A stretch of 64,000 bases of DNA, from positions 309,947-373,946 of the forward strand of contig MU006102.1 in the NCBI GenBank assembly GCA_010093705.1, given 5' to 3'. Under the pieces are notes generated by a model. That model was given only the letters and a program-made list of their open reading frames with translations, did no database searches and was not told the DNA's origin. The position numbers were made by a program, and so were the translations under genes. Of the stretch, positions 11,001 to 21,035 are shown piece by piece; position 1 is the first letter of the stretch, and every line of letters begins with the position of its first letter. This DNA comes from Patellaria atrata CBS 101060 (Eukaryota; Ascomycota; Dothideomycetes; Patellariales; Patellariaceae).

Positions 11001-14000
11001 ATGGAACCATTCTCTTTTGCTAGCTCTTCAGCTTTAGACCTCCCCGTCAGTGTGAAAATGTTCGTTGGAACCTGTATGAGCTTCAAACGCTCAGTATCAG
11101 ATGTATCCTCAAGCTAACTGTAGCTCTAGCAACACCTTAGATGGACATCAGAAACCGATTCCTTTCTCTACTTTACTCAAACGACCAGACTTAAGACATC
11201 GAGGGTCCAATTTGAGGTATTGGCGATTCCCACCCTTTCGATATAAAAGCTGACTTCTTGCAAGCCCACATTCGGAGCTCTATGTCACCGCACAGCTATG
11301 GGCTGACAGCAAACCCTTAACTGTACCAGTACAAACACCATATAAAGCTTTCAAATCCGCGCGGATATGGAACGAATGGCTCAGTCTACCTATTACGTAT
11401 TCTAGCATTCCCCTCACCTCCCAGATCGCCATCACTGTATGGGACCTCTCCCCAACTGGAGGGGAAGATGCTCCTTTTCATGCTATACCTTTCGGAGGTA
11501 CCACTATTTCCCTTTTTGATAAGGACAATACTCTGCAAAAAGGGAGGCAAAGGTGTCGTATTCACCGCCATAAAGTTGCCGATGGCCTTTCATCTTCCAC
11601 TACACCCTCGGTGATTCCACCTATTCGAGCCTTCCGAAACGAAGAGAGGATTCGAGATAATGACCCTGGCGGGAATAATGCCGAAATGGAGAGGGTAGAA
11701 GGGCTTCTAAAGAAGCATGAGATGGGCGAGATACCGGAGGACAGATGGTTGGATCCACTGGTATTCAGACGCATTGAAAAAATGGAGCGCGAAGCTTACA
11801 AAGGGGAGGCAAAATTTCGACTAAAGAAGCTAAAGGAGGATGAGAAAGCTGAACTTGGCGCTGGTGAAGATGAGAACAATGATAATAAAGAAAATGATGT
11901 AGACGAGGAGATATTCTATCTGAATATTGACTTTCCGCGGTTCGACCATCCAATAGTATTCGAAGACCAAAGTTATCCTCCTCCACCAATGTCTACAATA
12001 CCACTTGGAACATCTCTTATTGAGGCGCGTCATAGGCCTCTTCCAGATCTCGCTCTTGGTCCTGGTATCAATGAGGACAGCGAGGGCTACGGAGCTCCTG
12101 GCATAGGAAGAATGATCAGGATCTATGATCCGGAGATAGGGATCAAAGATAATCCAGCTGAAAATAAGCACCGTAGGTTAATGAGAAGCCATCGGACAGG
12201 AGTTGTGGATCGCGATTTGAAGCCTAATGCTAAAGTTAGGGATGAACTGAACGTAAGGGATCCAACCGCATACTTATCTCAGTTTCTGATATGGGTTGTA
12301 GGTTATCATATCGTATGGTCCGACTCATGATCTCTCTTCAGAAGAAAAAGATCTTGTCTGGAAGTTTCGACATCATCTGACAAGAGAAAAACACGTATGT
12401 ATCCTTCCTCCCCTCCTTTGCTGACAGCAGCTCACATTTTCAGGCTTTGACGAAATTTGTTAAGTCCGTTCAATGGAGTGATCAGAGTGAAGCTCGACAA
12501 GCTGTCCAAATATTGCCTAAATGGACCGAAATTGACATTGATGATGCCTTAGAACTTCTCGGACCGACCTTCGATAACCCAACAGTGCGAGCGTACGCTG
12601 TGGACCGTCTAAGGAAAGCGGATGATGATGTAAGTAACCATTTATCATTACAGACAATAGACTGATGAGGTCAGGAGCTTCTTCTATATTTGTTGCAACT
12701 TGTTCAAGCATTAAAATTCGAACGTATTGCACCAGGAGATGGGGAAGAGACAACCCAAGATTCTTCCCTAGCTAGTTTCCTTATCTCCCGGGCTGCGAAC
12801 AATATGCTCTTGGGTAACTTCCTGCATTGGTACTTGATGGTTGAATGTGACGATAGAAGCAACGAACAACGATCAGAGCATCGTAAGCTCTTTGGCAAAG
12901 TAGAATTCGACTTTATGAATGAACTCATAAAACAACCCGATGGAACTCATCGTCGCAAGATTCTCCTTCGTCAAGCAGAATTGATAACCATCTTATCGAA
13001 AATATCAAAAGATATACGTTTCAGTCGCGAAGATCGTCCTCGCAAGATCGAGCGGCTAAAAGCCTTTCTCGCAGACCCGAGGAATGAGTTGACTTCTTAC
13101 GACCCACCCCTTCCACTACCTCTCGATCCTACAGTTTCGATCACAGGAATATATCCCGATGAAGCGAACGTCTTTAAGTCCTCGCTCTTCCCACTCCTCA
13201 TTACATTTAAGACTTCATCCGGCTTGAAGTATCCCCTTCTCTTCAAGACAGGAGATGATCTGAGACAAGATCAACTAGTTATCCAAATAATCACCCTCAT
13301 GGATCGCCTACTCCGCAAGGAGAACTTAGATCTAAAATTGTCGCCTTACCGTATTCTAGCCACGTCCACTTCGGCAGGCGCAACTCAATTCGTTCCCTCT
13401 CTCTCCCTGGCCGCAGCAGTCACAAAATACAAAGGTTCCCTTCTCGCCTATCTCCGAGCAAACAACCCCGACGAATCCGCTCCTCTAGGCGTCCGCAAAG
13501 AAGCCATGGACACCTACCTCAAATCCTGCGCAGGCTACTGCGTGATAACCTACCTCCTCGGCGTCGGAGACCGCCACCTCGACAACCTCCTCATCGCGCC
13601 CAGCGGTCATTTCTTCCACGTCGATTTCGGCTACATCCTCGGCCGCGACCCCAAGCCCTTCGCGCCCCTCATGAAACTCTCCTCCGAAATGATCGAGGGC
13701 ATGGGCGGCCCCACCCACCCCAATTTCACAAGCTTCAAGAGCTATTGCTTCACGGCTTACACCACGCTGCGCAAGTCGGCGAATTTGATACTCAATCTGT
13801 TCGCTCTCATGCAGGATGCGAATATCCCGGATATCAGAATCGAGCCGGACAAGGCGGTGCAGAAGGTCAGAGAGAGGTTCTGCCTCGATGTTGGCGAGGA
13901 GGAGGCCATTAGGCGTTTTGAGGACCTGATTGGGGGGAGTAAGGATGCCATTTTTCCTGTAGTTATTGATCGCTTGCATGGGTTTGTGCAGCATTGGAGG

Positions 14001-14006
14001 GCTTAG
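11001..14006 (+). CDS. vps34: Class III phosphatidylinositol 3-kinase Vps34
   Basis: Makes PI3P on endosomes and autophagosomes together with Vps15 and Atg6. Six exons: 11001-11073, about 11114-11216, 11265-12252, 12302-12394, 12444-12629 and 12675-14006, about 924 residues. It starts MEPFSFASSSALDLPVSVK. The C2 domain is in exons 1-3 (ELYVTAQLWADSKPLTVPVQ; ITVWDLSPTGGEDAPFHA). The helical PIK domain is in exons 4-6 (ALTKFVKSVQWSDQSEARQA; LELLGPTFDNPTVRAYAVDR). The kinase domain holds KTGDDLRQDQLVIQII (about residue 673), the catalytic loop GVGDRHLDN (about 778), the activation segment HVDFGYILGRDPKP (about 797) and the C-terminal VIDRLHGFVQHWRA needed for activity in the family. All junctions are frame-consistent except intron 1, where the only frame-keeping solution I found is a 40-nt intron (11074-11113). 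Confidence 0.94.
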
Positions 14007-14580
14007 CTTTTGCATATATCTTACTCCGAGAGATGCCGAGTTAAGGGAAAGGGAGGAGTTCAGGAAATATACCCTTATATATCCCGATTTCCCTGGTGTG
14101 CACTTACTGCGGAGAAGTCGTGTTCATTGTTTAGCATATCGGTGTGAAAAACTTAGTGATGTTGATATACTAGATTTCTATCGGAGTGAATTTAGAGAGC
14201 CATGGTTGGACTTTTTGAAAGTGTCTTTCTTTTATATCCGCACAAACAACAACCCTTCTCTGATAAAGAAGACCATCAGCTACTATACACTCTGGACGTT
14301 TGAGTTGCCCGACTTCGCTGTACGGACACTGACATTTCGTTCGGAACCAGAAAATCGCGGTACGCCGTTGTCTGTACGGCAACTGTATAGCGATCAAGGG
14401 ATCTTATATAGACAAAGGGGGATGCATCTCATTCGCGGATTCTCACACGTCAACACGACCGGAAGTTGGGACTTTGTTCGTCAAGCACATTCATCAGATG
14501 AAATATTCACCCGTAAAGAAATATTTACAGTAACAAAAACGCCATCGATGCATCCCAGCCCTCTCTTCACATAAAATAGC
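14007..14580. other. Convergent intergenic region VPS34/AtuA-like
   Basis: Region between two 3' ends. A 202-codon open frame crosses it but overlaps the end of VPS34 and shows no protein-like conservation, so it is treated as chance. Two TGTACGG words lie at about 14319 and 14372. Confidence 0.45.
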
Positions 14581-16513
14581 TTACAACACCCCCCTCTTCA
14601 CGAACTGAATCGGAATATCCACCGTCTTCGCCCTCAGATACTCACAGCAGTTCTTCCCCAGCGTGTCATACGTACTGCACGCATCATAACCCCTATCGAG
14701 ATGATCATGCAGCAAAAAGTGCACGGCGCGAATATTCGGCATCTCAAAGCGATCGATCAGCTTGCCCTTATACTCTTCGGGGCCTAGCAATTCCTTGATC
14801 TTCTCAATCGTCAGGAGCGACCTGAGCCACTCCCACTCGTCGTCGTGACGGACGAAGAAGCCGACGTTGCAGTCCGAGCACTTGTCGCCGGAGCGGCCGA
14901 GGACGATAGTGCCGAGTGGTAGCCTTACGGTTGGACCGAAGGCGTCGAGCGGGACTGGGTTCGTGGTCTCGTAGCTCGGCTGTTGGCGGTCGTAGGTGCG
15001 GAACTCGGGGGCGAGGGGCATCTCGATGATCTTGTTCGGCGCTTCGAAGAGGAGGTGCACGCGCTGCTTGACCTGCTCTTGGGGGAGTAAGCTCGGGTGG
15101 TACTCATAGTAGGGCTTGCCCTCCGCCTGTCTCATATCGTTCCCCAGCGAAGCACCGGGGCACGACTGCAGGAAGGTGACCATGGACTTGCGGAAGAAGC
15201 CGTTGGGGTTGCGCATGTTGAGGAGCTCGCGGTCAGGCGTCTGAGCGAAGACGCGGAAGTCAACGGTCGCGACGTCCTGATTGCGGGCGTCGATGGGGGA
15301 GCTGCCGTTTTGCATGAACTTCAGGCAAGTGAAGCGCTTGAGGTATTCTTCGCCTAGCTCGTATTTGATTTGCTCTTCGGTCCATTTGCACTTTTCTTCG
15401 ATGTGCAGACCACAGAGGTAGACGTGATATTCGGCTTGCCAGCCGGCGAAGCCGGTAAGACCGACTTTAGTCGTTGGCGGTGGTGGAAGACCCTTGACCC
15501 CAGACACACGGACGCGGTCGTCACCAACTTGCTCCATCTTGATGTTCTCGATTTGAGCAGTTACGTCGCAGTTATAGTATTGTGGGCCTTGGATCTCGTA
15601 CAGGAGCTGAGATGTGACTGAGGCAACGGTCATTTCACCGCCGGTGTTCTTCTCCTTATACATGGTACCGGTTCCATCATACTCAATCGCGCAGATTGGG
15701 AACCCAAGGTTGATGTGTTTACCTTCCTTGAGGAGCTGTCGAAAATCGGCGCAGTAACCGCCGCTCACGTACGCGGCGCACTCGAGAAGATGACCTATGA
15801 TGAGAGAGCCAGCCAACTCGTCAAACATATCTGGAGTCCATTGATGCCACCAACTACGTAGTGTCAGCCAAATATTTTGTGAGTTGCTGGAGGCTCACTT
15901 ACGCAGCAGCGCCAATAATAGGGGAAGCGTCAGAAACACGACCGCAGATAACGATATCAGCACCCTCTGTCAATGCTCTCGCGATTCCGAGACCTCCAAG
16001 GTAGCATTGAGCGCACACAGGATCAAGACCCCACTCCTTTACTGACTTATTGTGCATCAGACTGTTGAAGCCTTCCCCCTTATTCAACATGCCTTTTACA
16101 GTACCGGTAACATCATCACCCTCAATCCACGCAACCTTGAGGTTGTGGCCCGCCTCCTGAACTTTCTTCTGCACCAATTGGGCAAGGATCTCGGTATCAC
16201 TGGCACCAGCATTCACCGCGAGCTTGATACCATTCTTTGCGAGGTCCTCGATAGCGGGCATGAAGCAATCAAGGAAGTTCTCCGCAAACATGGCATATTC
16301 CAACTTTTGCTCTAACGACTGTGCCTTAGCCATCTGCTCGAGGTTCCTAATCTTGCCGGTTCCATGGATGGTCATTGTAAGCTCGGAGAGCCAATCCCCC
16401 ACGATGACATCTACGTCTTCGTTCTTTGCGAGGGATGAGATGGCTCGGACACGGTCAGAGAAACCACCGGAGGCACCTGCAACGCGGACGGGGCGATTGA
16501 CGGAGGGAGTCAT
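14581..16513 (-). CDS. AtuA-like protein (DUF1446 family)
   Basis: Two exons, 15903-16513 and 14581-15853, join at GC|T to give 627 residues. The N-terminal two thirds match the AtuA/DUF1446 family, named from a bacterial acyclic-terpene utilisation gene. Visible segments are PVRVAGASGGFSDR, VDVIVGDWLSELTM, GIKLAVNAGASDTEILAQ, CYLGGLGIARALTEGADIVI with CGRVSDASPIIG, and AAYVSGGYCADF. The C-terminal roughly 110 residues (RLPLGTIVLGRSGDKCSDCN, VGFFVRHDDEWEWLRSLL, RGYDACSTYDTLGKNCCEYL) form the AtuA-type ferredoxin-fold extension with several Cys, fused in one chain as is usual in fungi. The reaction is unknown; a role in branched or terpenoid acyl-CoA catabolism is only an analogy from bacteria. 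No neighbour suggests a catabolic cluster. Confidence 0.88.
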
Positions 16514-16986
16514 TTGAAAAGGCTAATGAGAATACAATAAGATATGGGTATATAACGTGTGCGCTGAAGTCCTCAGGGAATGAATGACACTGATTTGAAC
16601 CAAGAGTATGCCCTGGGAAAGGGACCTATTTTATAAACAGAGCAAGAGAAAGCACAGAGGCTAGAACTCGCGTACGTCCACTGTAAAGCCATATCAATCA
16701 ATACTTATTTTAAATCGGATCCAGACTGATTTCCTGCGGTTGTAGATTTCCGTTTTTCATGAAGTTCTGAAGAAAATATAAGAGTCGGGTAGGAACCGAG
16801 TATCCGATGCTGCCCCGCAACTATGGCAAACTCCCCACATTCACATTCACGTTCATGTCTGATCCGATCTAAAGAGGATTGAATCTCTTCGGTACCCGCA
16901 TACTGGAGATCCAGCTGCATGGCTAGAACCACTGGAGCCGCTGATGCATGTAGATCGGATGACTCGGCAAACAGGTTCGAAGAGTC
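16514..16986. other. Intergenic, AtuA-like promoter side
   Basis: Upstream region of the AtuA-like gene with no supported coding sequence, ending at the inverted-repeat element. Confidence 0.4.
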
Positions 16987-16990
16987 CTGT

Positions 16991-18187
16991 CACAACAGGG
17001 GAACCGGGTATCTACACTCGCCGGAGCTCATCCGTAGAAGGGGTGCTAAAATCTTTAAGAATCTATTATACTAAGTTTTATATTATTTCGTCTATAATTT
17101 AAGTAATAAATTGATATTTTAAGATATTATAGTTTAAAAGTTGAAGATTTAAATAATAATATTCATTTATAAATGTTAAGGCTCGAATAAGTACTTAATA
17201 GGTATGTTAACGACGGGGAGTTTATACTTCTAAGCCGGAACCAGATAGGTATAAACACGCGCAAGGTTTCTCACAGATGAGAGACCTCCTTCCTCGAAGG
17301 GTTAGGTTTCCGCTTCGTAATAGAACGTGTAAAGGTTTGCACTTCAAGTTGACGATACAACCTGCTTTCCCTTAACTCTCTCAAGGCTTCATAGTAGAGA
17401 CAAGTGATACTGTACGAACACAGTAAAACAAAGGCGAGTTAAGTCAAAGATCGTAATATCCAATTTAGACGGTGAAAGAACTACAAAGAATCTAAATACA
17501 TGCGTAAAGGAGCGTCCTTAAGTATTCCTTTTCCGAGCCCTGTTTTGAGTGTTTGGATGTGCTGGACGTTTGACTCTTCTTGCGTCCATTGCGTCCAAAT
17601 CCCTCTGGACGTGTTGGACGTTCAACTCTCTCTGCGTCCACTGCGTCCAAACCATTTGGACGTGCTGGAACGGAGGAAGGCCACGCGGTACAACTTCGGG
17701 GAAAACTCAGCGATATAGAGGTCACGTGAATTGGACGCAGGGACGCAGAAGAGTTGGACGTCCAGCTCGCCAACTACATGTCCTTTCAACTTGTGGCTAT
17801 AACATTTTTTTTTTTTGAAAACTAAATTATAATAATTATTAGTAATTCAAAATATTTGAGAATTAAATTTAAAAAGTTTAATTTTAATAAATTTATAAAA
17901 AAGGATTAAAATTGTATTTTTTATTTCTTATTATTATTTAAAAAAAATTTTCTATTATAAACTTTTAAAATATTTAGATCTTATATTAATTATTTTTTTT
18001 ATCTTAACTTTATATTAAAATATTTTTAAGTTTCATTTTATTATAATTTAATTTTTTTCAAATATTCAAATTAAGTATAAATTAGTATAATTATAGGTAA
18101 AAATAAATAGATTCTTATTAAAATCCTTTATTTATAAGCTAATCTCGCCTATTTACCGGAGGGTAGATACCCGGTTCCCCTATTGTG
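16991..18187. mobile_element. TIR-bounded AT-rich element, non-autonomous
   Basis: The ends at 16991-17019 and 18159-18187 are inverted copies of one 29-bp sequence with two mismatches, beginning CACAA(C/T)AGGGGAACCGGG; one mismatch is a C/T difference. The 4-bp word CTGT lies directly outside both ends (16987-16990 and 18188-18191), a possible target-site duplication. Inside, two very AT-rich arms (about 17045-17200 and 17803-18140) flank a segment of ordinary composition. The arms also share an inverted TAAGAATCTATT word, so the repeats may once have been longer. No transposase frame is visible. AT-rich decay is consistent with RIP. The family is not assigned: a CACAA end fits CACTA-like elements loosely, but the 4-bp flank does not. 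Confidence 0.6.
17535..17775. repeat. TGGACG-rich direct and inverted repeats
   Basis: Two head-to-tail units of about 52 bp start near 17559 and 17611 (TGGACGTT then YAACTCT, TGCGTCCAYTGCGTCCAAA, a short spacer and TGGACGTG). A third unit, inverted, lies near 17731-17770 (TTGGACGCAGGGACGCAG, then AGAGTTGGACGTCCAGC). They sit in the normal-composition core of the TIR element. Whether they belong to that element or to something inserted in it is unclear. Confidence 0.55.
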
Positions 18188-18191
18188 CTGT

Positions 18192-19200
18192 GTGCTCTTT
18201 GACTGAGTCGTGAATTATTTACTGTCTTAGCTCGAACTGTAAATCTTGAGAATGTAGGGTAACAGTCAAGGTCTGTCAGAGAGTATTGACCCGTAATACT
18301 CTCTGAACAAGCTACAAGTTGACATTGATGGCAGCAACAGAGATAAGATGCAAGAGGTTCCCGAGGATGAGTAGTGAAAAGGAGCTCTCGGAGTAGTACC
18401 CTTGATCCCGACGAAAATTTATGCCCTGATTCTGAATCAACCAAGTACAGGGACATAATGAGGTACAGACGAGAAATGAGTTGGAGTTTGTCGTCCGATG
18501 AACGAAGAGAGTGAGGTGGTGGAGACTGGAACTGGAAGAAATGGTTTGCTTAGTCATCACCCCCGTTTGCCTCGTCTTACCTTAACCTCATTCCCCATAT
18601 CGTTACCGACGTGAAGGATATGCCTACTACAATGTGAAGAAGTGAATCTCTATCTTCGACTCAGTGTGAACTGCATCGCGGATTTAACACTATGTCCGAT
18701 GGTATTGTACCGAGGATTCTCGTTAGGTAACGTACTTAATCCCATGATGGTTCCCTGTACTCACACGGTTTTACATAAATAGGCGATCTATAGGGTTAGC
18801 GGATAGCATCCGCTCTGAACCGTTCCGAGGACCTCAAGATCGACTTCGACTAATAATGTTAGATACTTTCCTTAACGGAGGGGCATCCGTGCTGTAGACC
18901 CTGCACAGAGTCACAACACCCCATGTGGGGTATGATAGAAGATGAGGAGCGCGTAACATCGGCTGTTTCCCGATAGCCGCCCAAAAGCTTCAGAAAGCTC
19001 TGCCTGGCTGTAATATAGAGATATCTATTGGCTCTGTAAGCATGGTTTGTTAGTCGACCACGACGGTGGTGAAGGGGGATGAAGGACTTAATATTTACCC
19101 TATAAGCCGCTTCTCCAGGGCATTTTTCTCATTGCTTCATTGTCTTTTTTTCACCTTAATCTTTCTTACCTCCCCTCTGTCATTTTCCAGACCATCCATA
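18192..19200. other. Intergenic, P450 upstream region
   Basis: No coding region is supported. The last 100 bp before 19201 are pyrimidine-rich, as is common just upstream of fungal translation starts. Confidence 0.4.
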
Positions 19201-21035
19201 ATGGATAGAATTGAGAATTTCGGCGATCCCGTAACGGGTATGCGTAGCACATATGACCGTTTGGTATTTGCAAGTATCCCGTTAGGTGGTGGTATTGTTG
19301 TGTATATTGTTGGGCTTATAGTCTATCGGCTTTGGTTGCATCCACTTGCAAGATTCCCTGGTCCATTCTTAAACCGTGTGTCAGATGTAAGTATCTCGAG
19401 TTCCTTCTCAGAGCTCAGTGATTGACTCTCAACAGCTGCCCGGTGTGATATGGGTCCTCAGAGGCCGGCTACCAATGGAAACTAAGAAATTGCACGATAA
19501 ATATGGACCTGTCGTCCGCTTAAGTCCCAATGAGCTCGCATTTAATACAGCACAAGCATTCACGGACATATACGGCCACAAAGTGGGCAGGAAGGACCTT
19601 CCAAAAGATCCTATCCATGTAGGTGCTGTCGATCCGCTTCCAGGGGTTTCCACCATCTCAATGGCAGATCATGCAACACATGCACGGCAGCGGAAAGCTC
19701 TATCTTTTGGATTTTCCAAACAAGCGCTGTGGTCACAAGAGAGTATCGTGAATGAGTTCGTGACTAAGTTGATGAACAATTTCCACAACTTTGCTAGGAC
19801 TGGGGAGGTTTTTGATATCGTCAAATGGTTCAACTTCATAACCTTTGATGTTATTGGAGACCTTTCATTTGGGGAGTCTTTCGGCTGTCTTGAAAGAGGA
19901 GACTTTCATTTCTGGATTACGCTCATATTCGAAGCTGTTAAGGCCGGTGCCATTGAGCAGGCGACTAGACGATTTGCTACTCCTGGGTCATCCACCCAGA
20001 AGTTTCTAATGAAGTTGATTCCCAATGAGTTGAGGAAGCGTAGAGCGGATCATCTAGCGTACAGTAGGGAAAAAGTCATGCGGTTGGTAGCCTGACACCG
20101 TATTTTTGACAATACTGACCAGGCTCGATAGGAGGATAAACGACACAAAACAAACGCGCAAGGACTTCATCCACTATATCATGAAGCAATCTGAACACTA
20201 CGACTTATCTCAAGATGAGATCATAGTTAACGCTGCCTTATTCATGTTAGTGCTAAGTTGCCAATGGTCAATGAAATAAGGCTGACTTGTATTAGTGTTG
20301 CCGGAAGCGAGACTACAGCGTCGTCACTCGCAGCACTGACGAACAATCTTCTGCGCAACCCAGATGTTTTTACCAAACTCAAAGCTGAGATTCGGGGTCG
20401 CTTCAAGACAGAAGAGGAAATATGTCTCGCAGAAGTTGTTGAACTCCCGTACCTCACGGCTTGCATCGAAGAGGGACTGAGAATATTTCCACCTGCACCA
20501 ATTGGGTTTTTGAGAACTATTCAACCACAAGGAGACACTATTGATGGGTGTTTCATTCCTGGAGGAGTAAGTTGCACCGCAGCCTATTTTGGTCTTGACG
20601 GATTTTGTTAACGTGCTTAGACTGCGGTATCCGTTAGCACATGGTGCGCTCAGCACAGCCCTGAGAACTTCAAAAATCCAGACTCGTTCATTCCGGAACG
20701 GTGGATAAGTGATGAATACAAGAGTGATCAGAAGGGCGCGAGTCGTCCATTCTCACTTGGACCAAGAGGCTGCATTGGGAAAGAGTAAGTTGTCAACCAT
20801 GGAAATCGGTGACCTTATTATGACAAACCCTGCTAATTGGTATAGTCTTTCCTACCTTGAAATGCGTCTTGTTCTTGCCCGTATGATCTGGAACTTCGAT
20901 ATCAACAGCGCGGACAAGGCTGAGGAATGGGATCCAGAAGACAACATGAAGAACATGAAGGCTTACTCGACATGGCAAAAGCCTGAATTGAAAATCAGGA
21001 TGTGTGTTGTGGATCGATCTACACCGGCAACTTGA
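19201..21035 (+). CDS. Cytochrome P450 monooxygenase, Tri11-like type
   Basis: Six exons: 19201-19386, 19436-20082, 20123-20245, 20296-20566, 20621-20784 and 20846-21035, 526 residues, with all junctions in phase. It has an N-terminal membrane anchor (LGGGIVVYIVGLIVYRLWL) followed by the HPLARFPGPF hinge. I-helix oxygen-binding motif VAGSETTASSL (about residue 320); K-helix EGLR (E378, R381); PERW; and the heme loop FSLGPRGCIGK with the thiolate Cys at about residue 460. The layout resembles fungal P450s annotated as isotrichodermin C-15 hydroxylase; the substrate cannot be read from sequence. No PKS, NRPS or terpene synthase is nearby, so there is no sign of a metabolite cluster in this window. 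It stands isolated between two gene-poor stretches and beside the TIR element. Confidence 0.92.

Noticed and set aside
13966-14574. 202-codon plus-strand frame overlapping the VPS34 end
   Set aside because: It overlaps the conserved VPS34 C-terminus in another frame, lies in a convergent 3' region and shows no domain or secretion features.
16960-16990. tRNA-like GGTTCGAAG word near 16974
   Set aside because: No matching acceptor or A-box structure; it lies just outside the TIR element.
19201-21035. P450 as part of a secondary-metabolite cluster
   Set aside because: No backbone synthase, transporter or pathway regulator lies within the neighbouring 15 kb on either side.
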